NCBI GenBank assembly: GCA_036768485.1
Contig: JAVLUZ010000154.1
Span: 23,532,685 to 23,596,684 of the forward strand
Length of the DNA: 64,000 nt
Source of the DNA: Mermis nigrescens
Taxonomy: Eukaryota; Nematoda; Enoplea; Mermithida; Mermithidae
Reading direction: 5' to 3'
Of the stretch, positions 23,941 to 34,974 are shown piece by piece. Position numbers and translations under genes: made by a program. Under the pieces are notes generated by a model, which saw nothing but the letters and a program-made list of their open reading frames with translations, was not told the origin of the DNA and did not search any database. Position 1 is the stretch's first letter. Every line of letters begins with the position of its first letter.

Positions 23941-26031
23941 AACGTTCTAGCAAAGAAAAATGCGCTGATGGAACAAAAAAGACAAATTTACTTGGGAATA
24001 CTGATTATCAAGAATAAAAGGAGAGGACTAGGAAAAAGCTTCTTATGTAATTGCCTAAAGCCGCAAAATCTGCTTAAAATGAGGCTTTTTCTAAGCAACA
24101 CAAAAAATCGAAGTATATCCTGCGACTTCTGAAAAAATGTAACTTCTTTAAATAATTGCTTTACATAAGAGTCTACATATAAACAATCTAAAAAATGTAA
24201 ACTTTTTGTGAATGGCTTGCAACTTGCGACGCACAGCTTTGTATCGTGACTGATAGGAAACTAAATGCGATTGTATTTAAAGGTGTTTTATTCTGTTACC
24301 ATGAGCATTATAGCAAGCAAACCTGGTCTCAATTGGTTAGTGCACACAGTCGTTGCGGGCATGCAAGTGTACCTACGTGTAAAGTGTTTCAAGTAAAAAG
24401 TCGCTCCAATGTAGTTTACTCCATCTACCTTCCCATCTCTTCTGCGTAGCTAACTTGCTGCTTTTTCAATCGTTTTTTTGTTCAATAGTTTATTTCAAGC
24501 TGCAGGCCGCAGAATATATTACGATTTTTTGCGTTGCTTGGGAAAAGTCGCATTTTTAACAGATTTTGCGACTTTAGGCATATACATAGGTAACTTTTTC
24601 CTAGTAACCCTCCTTCTACATCCTTAATAATCCGTAATCCCAAGTACATTCGTCTTTTTGTTCCATCAGAGCATTTCCTTTTGCTAGTACCCTACTTTTA
24701 TTCAGGATGATTTGAGTAAAACAGTCAGTAAACATATACGGTAATATGCCACAATATTGACAGCAGTTCAAAAACGCGGAAAACAATATTGTTCTAAACA
24801 TCAACATTATCTTTTTTTAAACAAGACAACCTTACCTTATTAAACAAATCAATTATTTTCAGCGTAAACATTACGCAACTACTGGGTGTGAAGAACACTT
24901 ACGCTCAGATTCGTAATCCTGACGTTACATGGAACATTTTACAAAAAATTAAGCTCCTGCAACACTCTGGAACTAAAGTTAATTTTAAGTGTAAACTTTA
25001 CACAACTAATGGATGTGAAGAAAACATGCAGTCAGATTCGTAATCCAGACCTTATGGAACATATTTTGGGAAAAATTCGCGGTTTGCAACGCAGTTTACT
25101 CCTCGGACGATTTTGGCGTCCATTTTTGACTCAGTCTCATCACATGTCAGCCAGATTGAACAAATTCGGTGAGATTGCGTTGTTTGTATTTCTTGTATAT
25201 TTTAAACGCATTTCTTGTCAATTTCACATATTTTTATTCACTGTTTAATCATGGACTTTTGCCCCAATCCTATGTACGCAGACGGCGTCACTTTCGCTGT
25301 GCTCATTTGTACACTATTTCATGCTTTTACTTTTCTCTCGGTATTCAATCTGTGTTACGGGATTTTGTCTCCATACTTTGCATGTGATTTTAAACTTCTA
25401 CACTATTTTCCGGATTAAACCAGATTATCCCATTTTCTGGCCCTTTTTCCTAAGTTAGCGTGCCTTCTTAATCCGATCATTACACTTTTGCTCCTGTCAA
25501 CCATCGTCTTTGTATAAGCTAATTTCATCGCACGCATGTTTCCTATCTATATACACAGTAGCTACGCGGACTTAAATAAATAGTAATAATTATCGGATTA
25601 CATATAATTACATGTAATAAACCGACTAATCGCACTTAACATTACGCGCTATATTCTACATGTGAATACTGAAATTAACAGAATTTCTCGAATCACAGTA
25701 ATATTAATTAACACAACTTTTGCATAAATATTAAAATGCAGAAAATATACATACAAATTTTCGTTCACCTTGGCAAGTTAATTTACAATGTAAACTTTGC
25801 ACAACTATCGAGTGTAAAGAAGGTTTCAGTCGATTCGTAATTCTGATATTACTCTGATATTACGATATATATTTATGAAAAAAATAAGTCTCCACGATGA
25901 CCTAAAGACAAATAAATATTAGATGTAAACCTCTTTACATCACTGTTGAGTGTAAACAAACGCGCCCGACTGGCTTATGACGTTTGATTTCTGGTACATT
26001 TTTAGACTTGAGATCATGTCCAGACTCATAA

Positions 26032-26120
26032 CCACACCTGGGCATAGGGACCATTTTTAGGCCATTTTTTACCTTTGAAAAATTTTGCGTACCCCAGAAT
26101 TTTGGTGCTGCCCACATATG
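26032..26120. mobile_element. R2 MITE, internally deleted copy
   Basis: Both termini of the R2 family (CACACCTGGGC and GCTGCCCACATATG) with only about 65 bases between them. Confidence 0.65.
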
Positions 26121-26585
26121 CTCATAACCGGAAAAGTTGATTGACAAAAGTTTACCAAAAACATCTTATTTCATCCCAAAAATAACTCAGCCTTGAATAT
26201 AAAGAAACGCGGCTAAGTGCGATGTGTAACCATTGATAAGTACCTTATTTTTAAAGTAGTTAGCACCATTCAATTCATAACCGGAATAGTTGACAGACAA
26301 AAAGTAGGCAAAAACCTGTTCAGATTTATAACCGGCGCGGTTGACAAACCAAAAGAAGATAAAAAATGTTTTGAATCCACCACCCGAGTGTAAATTTTAA
26401 ACCGCCAGAACTAATTCCATTTTGATCTTAAACGAAAGCGATCAACTTCAAAGTGTAGCCCTTGAACCCTAGTACTTTTCCATTGAACGGTTTTTAAGAG
26501 ACTTTAGTTATACTAAAAATTTGGCAGACATAAACAAGTCGAAAACTCAACCAAAATGTGTCTTTTCACCATAGGTGGGCGGCAC

Positions 26586-27090
26586 CACACCTGGGCGTGG
26601 GGGGGGTTTGGGGGTATGCAACCTCCCCCGAGAAAGCAAAATACCCCACTCCCAGAAATCAAAATACTTCCCTTAGAATTCAATTTTTGAAAATTTTTTT
26701 CCTTTTTTCACAATTTTTGATGCCAATGGATAGTGCTTGATGAGGAACGTCGAAAAATGGTGTTTAACGCCATACCACTATTTTTAGGCCATTTTTTGAC
26801 CTTTGAAAAATCTTGCAACCTCTCTCCCCCAGAATTTTTCTTGCTGCCCACGTATGGGCGGCACTAAAATTCTGGGAAGGTGAAACATTTTTCAAAGGTC
26901 AAAAATTGCCTTAAAAGTGGTGGTATGGTGAAATAACACCATTTTTCAACGTTTCTCAGCGAGCACTATCCATTGGCATCAAAAATTGCGAAAAAACAAA
27001 ACAAAATTTTCAAAAATTGAATTCTGAGGGGGGGGGTATTTTGGTTTCTCGGGGGATACATACCCCCAAAACCCCCAACGCCCAGGTATG
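26586..27090. mobile_element. Two R2 MITEs head to head
   Basis: First copy 26586-26856 (CACACCTGGGCGTGG ... TGCTGCCCACGTATG). Second copy 26851-27090 starts within the same six bases and runs in the opposite direction, ending CCCAACGCCCAGGTATG. Together they form a 0.5-kb palindrome. Confidence 0.75.
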
Positions 27091-27420
27091 CTTTTCACCC
27101 TCAGATTTTTGCACTCTTTACACTCCCACTGATGAACTAATGCAAAATTCATAAAACAAAAAGTATTTAGAGAATACAAGCTGGGCAAAAAACTGACAGA
27201 AGTTCCTTTATGTCATAACGTTACGCCTAAACTTTACACGCTCATTAAAAACTCGGCATTGAGTGTAAACAAAAGAAAAAAGCTACATCGAGTTTTTTTA
27301 TTATCTGTCTTTTAAAAAACCCGCACCTCCCAGGTGTGTGTTGTTACAGCTGTGAGGGGGGACATATGTTTAGGGTACCCAAGTATATTATAGGTACGAG
27401 CTAACGTGCTACCTATGATT

Positions 27421-28547
27421 CATATCAAAATATTATAAATGTAGTGATTTCACATTCATGAATTAGATTTTTTTATCCCGCTCAATCAAATCGAACTAAC
27501 AAAGAAACACTTTTAAATAGTTATTAATTTTGAAGACCATCTTGGTAGTAGCTGAACTCGAATTTCAATTAGTGAATCAGCATCTATGTGAAATGCGCTC
27601 GATTTTGAGATGCTTCAAAAGCTCTAGTCATCTGCCTAACAAATGAAACAATTAATTTTTGTTCACTGGACTTACAAGAAATCTCGATAATGCGAAAGAC
27701 GTAGTTTGGCCGTATTAGTGGAAATAGCACAAAATTTCACGCAAAAAACAAAGTAAACAACGGTAAAAATTAGACACTACATGAGGATTTGGTTAAAACG
27801 GTGACAAGGACGAAATGACGCAGATCGCTTAGTAGCTGTAAAAGCCCATAGTTGGTGAAATGAAAAATGGATAGTTACATATTTTTACTGATTCTTAATT
27901 AATTATCGTAAACCGAAATCTTCTGAAAATTTCTGGTGCTGCGCTTGATAATATCTATGTATCATATTATTGGCTCTCTTGATCTCCGCTTATAATCAGC
28001 GAGCTCAACATATTGGATAAGAAAAGATTTTTAAAAATATTTCAAAATTTGTTGTTTCGATTTAATTGTCTTAAATAATTTTGTCGTCTTGAGTGGCCAC
28101 GCAAATGATTTCTTAAAATTCTTGGCCCTGCAACAAAGTTGTTTAACCTGTTTTCTACTTAGTTCTGGTGCATTGCAAATCATAAAATTTTGACATTCTC
28201 ACCATATTTAAACATACTCGGGCTGTTTGGAAGACAAACATTAAGCTAAAACAGTAAATTAGGCGCGAAGCACCCAAAAAGTTTCGATTCTATCAGCCCA
28301 AAAGTACCTATGCTAAAATCTCTTGTGATCTTTTAAATACGCTAGTCCTAGTCCCCGCTATCCCTAAACAGCTCTACGTGTCTGACACAGCTAAGCTTTT
28401 GTAGCTTGAACAAAGAAATCTGGAAGAAGCAAAACAGCAATTTCTAAACTTTTTACCCATCCTTCGACAGAGCTCTAAATTTTTTAGCATCGATTTTCAA
28501 TAGCTTTTTTATCTTGCTCCAAGAATTTTGCTTGCTCTAAGCTATAT
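27421..28547. other. Non-coding stretch downstream of the unknown gene
   Basis: AT-rich. Contains scattered fragments resembling R6-type repeats (GCGCGAAGCACC near 28263), no exon seen. Confidence 0.4.
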
Positions 28548-28707
28548 TCAGTCCGAATTTAAATCATTTCCGGCCTTGACATCGAGTTTTGCATATAAAC
28601 AATATTTAATGAAGTTTTGCAACGTAAGCGCTCCGTACATTTCTCTTAAATCTTGATTTATTTCTGTTGTTGAAAAAATCGCCATCATGTAACTGTAAAG
28701 TTGGGCT
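28548..28707 (-). CDS. Unknown probably secreted protein, last exon
   Basis: Opens after a CTAGCCTTTTTCAG acceptor and ends in TGA at 28548-28550. It encodes 52 residues (AQLYSYMMAIFSTTEINQ, LREMYGALTLQNFIKYC, LYAKLDV). Its first base completes the codon left open by the exon at 30443-30638, so the two join in frame. The predicted protein looks helical and has one cysteine in this part. Function unknown. Confidence 0.55.
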
Positions 28708-30442
28708 CTGAAAAAGGCTAGAAAATGCCATTCATAGCATAAACAAGGGACATTTAGGGCCATGTCTGGTTTTGATGAAAATTGGAAAAACCACAAAAAT
28801 TACCGATGAATTATGCAGCTTTGCATTCGTCTTTTCACGAATTTTATCAGCTTTACATAAAACGAACAAAATATTCAAAAAATGCAATTTTAAGGATATT
28901 AGAAAACTGTTTTCCCCTTGCGCAAGCCAAGGGGAAAACAATGGCATATATGGATATAAACAATTCATTACTCTTCAACTCGAATAAAATAAAACCAAGA
29001 TGAGTTTTTGACGGTAAATCTATTTTCCTATCAAACTTAACGCTCAGTTTAAAAGCTAAACACTTAATTTCGTTTTATTTCGTTTGCCTTATTAAATCAT
29101 AATCTCGTTACTAAAACGTCCATTGAATTTTCTGATAGTATTGTATAAAATCGAGCGCCTAAAATAAATTGGATGCGGGGCAACGGGATAAATGATTCGG
29201 CGAGAGAAAGGAACGGAAAGAACGTTTTGCCAAATTACACGGCGGCAATTTACTCTCGGATTTAGCTGCTGATATTAAAATAAAATTAAATGCTTGATGG
29301 AACAGTGCGTAATTTATTTTATGTGGTCATAAACATCTAATCAGTAAAGGAAAATCAATTGTCCGTAAGAATAATGCGATTTGATGCACTAGGTAATTTC
29401 GAGTTCTCCCTGGGGCTTACATCATTTACTAAATATGCATTGCATTTGTAGGTCTGAAATGAGCTAAAAAACAGTGAAGTTTAGAAAAAATTGATAAATC
29501 TTGACGGAACAATCAATCATTGGGCAAAATATATAACAAATCGAAACACAATCTCGTGAAAGCCCAAAAATCGCAATGAGCTGTATAAAATCACAGCGTT
29601 TTTTTAACATTTTTCGCGACTTGAGGCAAAGCTATCCAATGAGCGGATAGGGAATGTTTTTAAAATAAAATGAGCTTTTCCTAAGATATTTTTCAAACCC
29701 GAATCATACAGTACTTAGATTAAAGCGGCTGTAGCTGAAAAGCTAGGCCTGGTTTGAAAACTGAAGTCTCATTAAATTAGAATCAGAAAAGTATGTTTCA
29801 ACGAAAAATGTAAAAAGGATTAAAACTAGGTTTGGAGATTTGTAGGATCAAAAAAGAAATTGCACGTTATAGACTAAAGGTGCCTACGGAAAACTATCAA
29901 TAAGCTTATTTTCAATTACTCTTTATGAGTATACTGCATATATAAAATTTTAGAAACTATTTTAAAGCTGATATGGCAATTAAATAAGAATTTACGTTTA
30001 AAATACTAGTAAAAATTTATTTAAACTTATTGTATTTCATGTTTTTGAATTATTGATTCTTTTGTTTATTTTAGATTTTATGCACTTTATATCGAAAACA
30101 TAGGCAGACTTTTGTATATCCAGTACATAAATACGGTTTAAGTTAGCAGATGACTTGAGTTAGTGTGAGCTATAATTGATTCCAAGCTTATTAATTTGGC
30201 AAGAGCCATATACCATAATAATAAAATATGATGAAAAACTAGAAAGCCAACATGTAAAATCATGTGAAAAGAGATGAGCAACAACGCGAACACAAAAATA
30301 CAGCAAAGATAAAGACCAATTTTTCATTTATATATCACTAAGTCGACGCAATTTTTTAAAAGTGTTTTTTTTGTAAAAAATATAAAAAGTAGTAAAATCC
30401 CATAGAAAAATTAAGAAAGTAGATATAAGGCTAATAACTTAC
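28708..30442 (-). other. Intron of the unknown gene
   Basis: GTAAGT at 30442-30437 to CAG at 28710-28708, 1.7 kb. It contains a perfect hairpin at 28908-28940 and otherwise plain AT-rich sequence. Confidence 0.5.
28908..28940. other. Perfect hairpin, 13-bp stem
   Basis: TGTTTTCCCCTTG, loop CGCAAGC, then CAAGGGGAAAACA. Confidence 0.85.
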
Positions 30443-30638
30443 GTGCACAAGTTTTCAAAAACGTCACCAGCCTGTACAACGGGCAACAGTTGCCCCACCG
30501 TGAGACTGACCGATGACGATGGAGCTTTTTGGCCGTTTTGCTTATTGTGGCCCAGTTTTCCGGCGAATTGCTTCACCGGTAAGACGCAATTTTGTATGAC
30601 ACTTACGGCCTCAGGCGAGCAAGTATTTTGACAATAAG
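30443..30638 (-). CDS. Unknown probably secreted protein, internal exon
   Basis: Bounded by a TTATTAAG acceptor and a consensus donor AC^GTAAGT at 30442. The frame (phase 1 in, phase 2 out) reads YCQNTCSPEAVSVIQNC, VLPVKQFAGKL, SSSVSLTVGQLLPVVQ and VFENLC. Regular cysteines with PEAV..IQNC and LLPVVQAG suggest a small disulfide-bonded extracellular helical protein. I cannot name a family. The 5' exon, expected to encode a signal peptide and end in phase 1, lies upstream (above 30640) and was not found. Confidence 0.6.
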
Positions 30639-30639
30639 C

Positions 30640-33600
30640 TTAATAATTATTGCATATTTAGTCAAAAAAATCATACGGTAATTTTAAATTAGATTTATAC
30701 GGACATGCATAAGTTAAATTATGCATTATGGGTAGCAAATAAATTTCAACAAAATAAATGAAGACAAAAAATTAATCGATGCATATTGTATTATTTGGAA
30801 CAATATTAAATATGGAATGATCCGGATCAAAAATATAGCACGGTGGGAAATCAGCATATTTGAATCTTCTTACCAATGGCAACAATTTTGAAGAATAAGA
30901 AAAGGATGAGAACAAAAGAATTTAGGAGAATATTTAGGACCTCCGTTAAAATTTCGATTGGCGATAATTCTAGGCTCGCGAAAATGTAAACTCCATATGG
31001 TCAATATTGCAGTTAGAGTTCATAAACTCAATTATCATCTAACAACACGCATGCTCGGTCATGGGCGTGAGGAATTTGCGGTGCAGCTTTGGACTCCAGA
31101 ATTAAGCAAAAGATGCATATTATCTCAGATAAAATTTTCAAAATTCTTTCATTTTTTTGCTATGGTTTCAGTGCCGCTGTATCTTAAAGCGTCAAAAAGT
31201 ATTGTTGTTTCCACCCTACCACCATTTCACTGTTTTCTTTTTTTGTACAGAAAGCTTCGATTTTTTTTGTACAATCGAAAATCAACCGAAAACTGCCTAT
31301 ACTTTGTGCACAAAGATGCATAAAGATCGCTCCAAAATCTTTGTACGAGCCTCAAAACCTTTGTCCCGTACAAAAATAAAAAACAGTGCACCATTTTTCT
31401 ACCCTTATTTTGATATTCAAAAATCATCTGACTCTTACCAGAATTAATTAAAAATTGAAATTGGATCAAAATTAAAATATTTGAAATTTCATTCAATTTA
31501 TACATTAAATGTTCATTATTAAATGCGTCTCACTAGCATTGGAACAGAATATGATCAAAATCGCAATCAGATAGCTATTCCTCATGACAACATTTCCATA
31601 ATAAAATTTCTTCCGTACAATAATGAGCCGCTTTCGTACATTGCATGCTTCCGTCTGTGATACCTCTGTATAGCTGAACAAAATCAAGAGCACTGATATT
31701 AGGCTACAATAATAGTAAAAAGTATAAAACGTCATTAAAAGATCACGCGTCGTTCTACGTAAAAGACGAAAAAGTCTGCGTAAATCGAACAAAATTAAAT
31801 GTTTCAAATTTAAAAGCTACATGCGCGAGTTTGATTGACCCCGACTTTTTCCGGTTATTTAATGAGCGAACTGCTGAAAAGTTCCTTTTACTCAGCCGGA
31901 TATCGAAGGAAATATACTTTGGTATGCAAATTTGTAAAAACTGCCATAAAAGCGACAGCCCGGATTTTATTTAAGCATAAGCTTATTCGGGATTTTACTA
32001 CATATGCCTACATGCATACCTATGCGTTAACTAAGCTGAGGAGCTAACTCATTTAAAGTGCGTTACTATACGCGCTCTAAGGAACTAATTTACGCGCATT
32101 GGCAACAAAATTGACAGAAAAGGACCGGAAAATTACGGCCCGGCCACGCATTGACCGAAAATTGAAGGTAATAATTGTGAATAATCGCACCTTTACTAAA
32201 AAATCAGGCCATCCTAGCTGGCCGTTAGCTGGATTCGTAAACCGCTAATTACATATGCAAATACGAAACGCATTTGACACGGGTTCTGACCGAGTAAGTA
32301 CTATCTCGGCGCTTTCATGATCAATGCTTATTCTTCTTACGCACTAATCAACAGAGCGAATGAACTAGATTTTCGGCTAGATTAGCAGATAAACGCAGCT
32401 AGATCGCGTCACGGGCTATTTGGATTTCGGCTCATCCGAAAATCCCTCATCGGGATGACGTATCAATTAACCGATTTCTCTAGAGCCCATTCATTCGAGT
32501 GGTCTGTTTATCAGAACAGAAGCCCGCCTGGACCGAAATAAGAGTAAAAACGGTTCAAAAGGACCGGAAAGTGGCTCGAACGGATTATTACACGAAAAAT
32601 TCAGTTTACCTCGTGTACCTGACACAAATCGCGGCTTACTGTAGGGTGAGATGATATAAGCAAGTACCATGTATGTACATACATATAAGGAATGGGACTA
32701 CTTTCTTTTATAAATAATTTTCCTCCAGGGGGTCAAAAAAGTAGGTACGCGTTTAGTGGGCGACTAAGATTTCTCGATGGTGCGTATGGACGAAGATAAT
32801 TGAGATTTATACCGACGAAATAGCGAATTATGGATGAATGAATTGATGATGAAGAGCGATTGACGGTTTAAAAGAGGAGGAAAAAAGTTGAACGATATCG
32901 AACCGATGCCGCGAATGAAATGAAAAAATCTGAAAAATATACGGGAATACGAAAAAATTGGTAAAAAATAAAGGAATGGCGAGGGAAAAATAATGAATTT
33001 TTAATGCAAGGTTCGACGAACGCATTAGATCGCATGCATAATGCACTCTTTTGCACTGCGCTTGATTTATATTTCTCAATTAACTTTTTTGGCAGTGCTT
33101 GCCTGGAATGTGTGCAACGCTGGCACATGCGCATTGGGCGCTTTTCGATATTTGCGGGCCAAAACCAAAAGGAATTATGATTGAAATTCCTTTTAAGCAA
33201 TTCATGAAGGAATACTCACAGAGGGCTGATGTACCTTCAAATAAATATCTGCCTGTATGGTCGTTCAACATGACTGGATAATGCTAATGCTGTCTTGAAC
33301 ATTTTTTCAACAGTTCTTTTTTCAAAGAGCAATGGCATTAAAAAAATCATCGTGTAGTGAGTTAAAATTCCGAGAAATTCCATTGAGATAAGCAAAAAAA
33401 CAGCATTCGTTTCTATCAAGATCTTCATTTCAATACCAAAAACTGCATTTTGGCGAGTGAATTGTCGGGCAGGGCCCGAGCATGACAGCATGCGTGATTT
33501 TGAGGCTCCGGAAAAATAGAAAACTTATAATTAAAAAAAATTTCTTCATCATTTGTAGAGAGTTTAGAAACTCAAAAATATCATCATTTTTGTTAATCTT

Positions 33601-34010
33601 ACGCTTTTCGAGATACTTATCTGACGTTGAAATATCCCCAAATTAAAAAAACCTTGAAGTAGGTAACTTATTCGAGAATAAAAATTAAAATTAGAGGTTA
33701 AACATTAAAATAGTGTCTAATTAGTACCTTTTTAAAATTTGCCGCTGTACTAGAGATTCGCGTGAGAAAGTTATTAATCGATCCGACTAGATTCGTGTAC
33801 GACAAACAGACTAAATGTATGCGTTTTACCTTAGTGCTTCAAATAATTTCGCACGAATTTAAACACTTGATAAAACGTTTAACGACTCAAACTCGAGTTT
33901 TGTACACCATATAGCGGGCAGACATATACCCCGATTGACAAGTTGGGCGTTTGTAAGTACTGTAACAATGTACACAAATTAAAGCCAGCACTTCTTAAAA
34001 TTTAAACGGC
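30640..34010. other. Mostly unassigned sequence
   Basis: Apart from the R4 element no feature is firm. 31830-32680 is richer in GC than its surroundings and could be regulatory or upstream exon territory for the minus-strand gene. 33090-33270 is open on both strands with several cysteines, but splice borders are unconvincing. Confidence 0.35.
31220..31396. mobile_element. R4 hAT-like MITE, 161 bp, target duplication CACCATTT
   Basis: Element 31228-31388 begins CACTGTTTTC and ends AAAAACAGTG. CACCATTT lies at 31220-31227 and 31389-31396. Inner GTACAAAGAT-type strings match 54276-54726. Confidence 0.88.
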
Positions 34011-34015
34011 TTGCC

Positions 34016-34095
34016 ATGATATCGAGGAGGAAAAGTAAAAGCCGGAAACGGAAACGAAAACGGAAACGATGGGTAAAATCCGGAAACGGAAATGT
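34016..34095. repeat. GGAAAC/CGGAAA simple repeat
   Basis: Repeated CGGAAACGGAAACG strings. Confidence 0.8.
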
Positions 34096-34109
34096 ATATT
34101 ATTGTGCAC

Positions 34110-34440
34110 ACTGTTCGGTCGGGGGTTTCTCCGCCCTGGGGTTATCCAAAGTCTCGGAACCGGGGTCCCCAAGTAGGGCTGATCAGAGTGACCACCCCAA
34201 CCCCGTTTCCGGCAAAATGTTTCCCACCGAAGGGGTTTAGGGGCTCGGAAACGGGGTACCCCATTATTTATATGTGCAGCTGACCCCGGTTCCGTCGGTG
34301 GTTTCTCCGCCCATGAGGCAGTTCAAAGTGCCGGAACCGGGGTTCCGAAACTAAAGCCCATCATGGTGAATACTTCTCACACCGTCCTCGGCAAAAGTTC
34401 TCCCATTGAAGGGGGTTTAGGGGCTCGGAAACGGGTTACA
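34110..34440. repeat. GC-rich direct duplication, unit about 170 bp
   Basis: GGTTTCTCCGCCC, then CGGAACCGGGGT, TTCCCACCGAAGGGG and TAGGGGCTCGGAAACGGG recur in the same order in two consecutive units (about 34118-34262 and 34293-34440). Confidence 0.7.
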
Positions 34441-34612
34441 CCATTATTATCGCCGATGTCGCCGACTAAAATCGACGACATCGGCGATATCGCCGATTTT
34501 TGTCGGCGATATCGGCAACATCACCGATTTTTTCAGCGATACCGCAGACAAAAGTCGACGATATCGGCGATCATCGCCGATTTTTTTCGGCGATATCGCC
34601 GACTAAAATCGG
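34440..34612. repeat. CGCCGAT/ATCGGCG dyad array
   Basis: Interleaved direct and inverted copies of ATCGCCGAT, GTCGGCGATATCGG and GCGATATCGCCGACTAAAAT give many overlapping hairpins. Confidence 0.8.
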
Positions 34613-34729
34613 GAGAACAGGATCCATTTCTATTTCTCTGCGATCTCGTCGAAAATTTGTGTATGTACAAACTATAGTACGGTCAGAAGGAGGAAAATGT
34701 GTGAGCGAATTGAGGTGCACTTAGAAAAC

Positions 34730-34954
34730 TATAGTCTGTTTCATTTAACTTTGAGGTTTTGAAATAATTTAAAGTGACTACAAAAGTGTTTTTAACTAAT
34801 AAAATTAATATGATATTCTACAGTATGTCGAGTCACTTAGACGCATACCCGTGTTAAGCCGCATTGCTGCATCAAATGTTTAAACCGCTTTTGTAGCCTA
34901 ATTCTTGTGGAAAAATTTCAAAGAAAAGCGCAAAGTTAAATGAAACAGACTATA
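34730..34954 (+). mobile_element. R15 transposon, uninterrupted 225-bp copy
   Basis: Ends TATAGTCTGTTTCATTTAAC and the inverse of GTTAAATGAAACAGACTATA form terminal inverted repeats of about 25 bases. TA at each tip would fit Tc1/mariner/pogo-type insertion. Non-coding. Confidence 0.75.
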
Positions 34955-34974
34955 AATTGATTAAATAAAAAATT

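Larger units (their letters stand above)
23947..27420 (+). mobile_element. Single R1 arm (copy C) with nested R2 elements
   Basis: Head at 23947-24690 (CTAGCAAAGAAAAATGC ... TTTTGCTAGTAC). It is followed by the same flank as the other R1 copies (CAGTCAGTAAAC, TTTAAACAAGACAACC), GTGTAAA dyads, the GCACCTCCCAGGTGTG block and the end GGTACCCAAGTATATTATAG with an ACGAGCTAACGTGCTACCTAT dyad at 27420. Small R2 elements are inserted inside. There is no second, inverted arm. Confidence 0.75.

Noticed and set aside
31651..31730. Signal-peptide-like minus-strand frame considered as first exon of the unknown secreted gene
   Set aside because: Its only donor candidates are phase 0, while the next exon needs phase 1 with the chosen acceptor.
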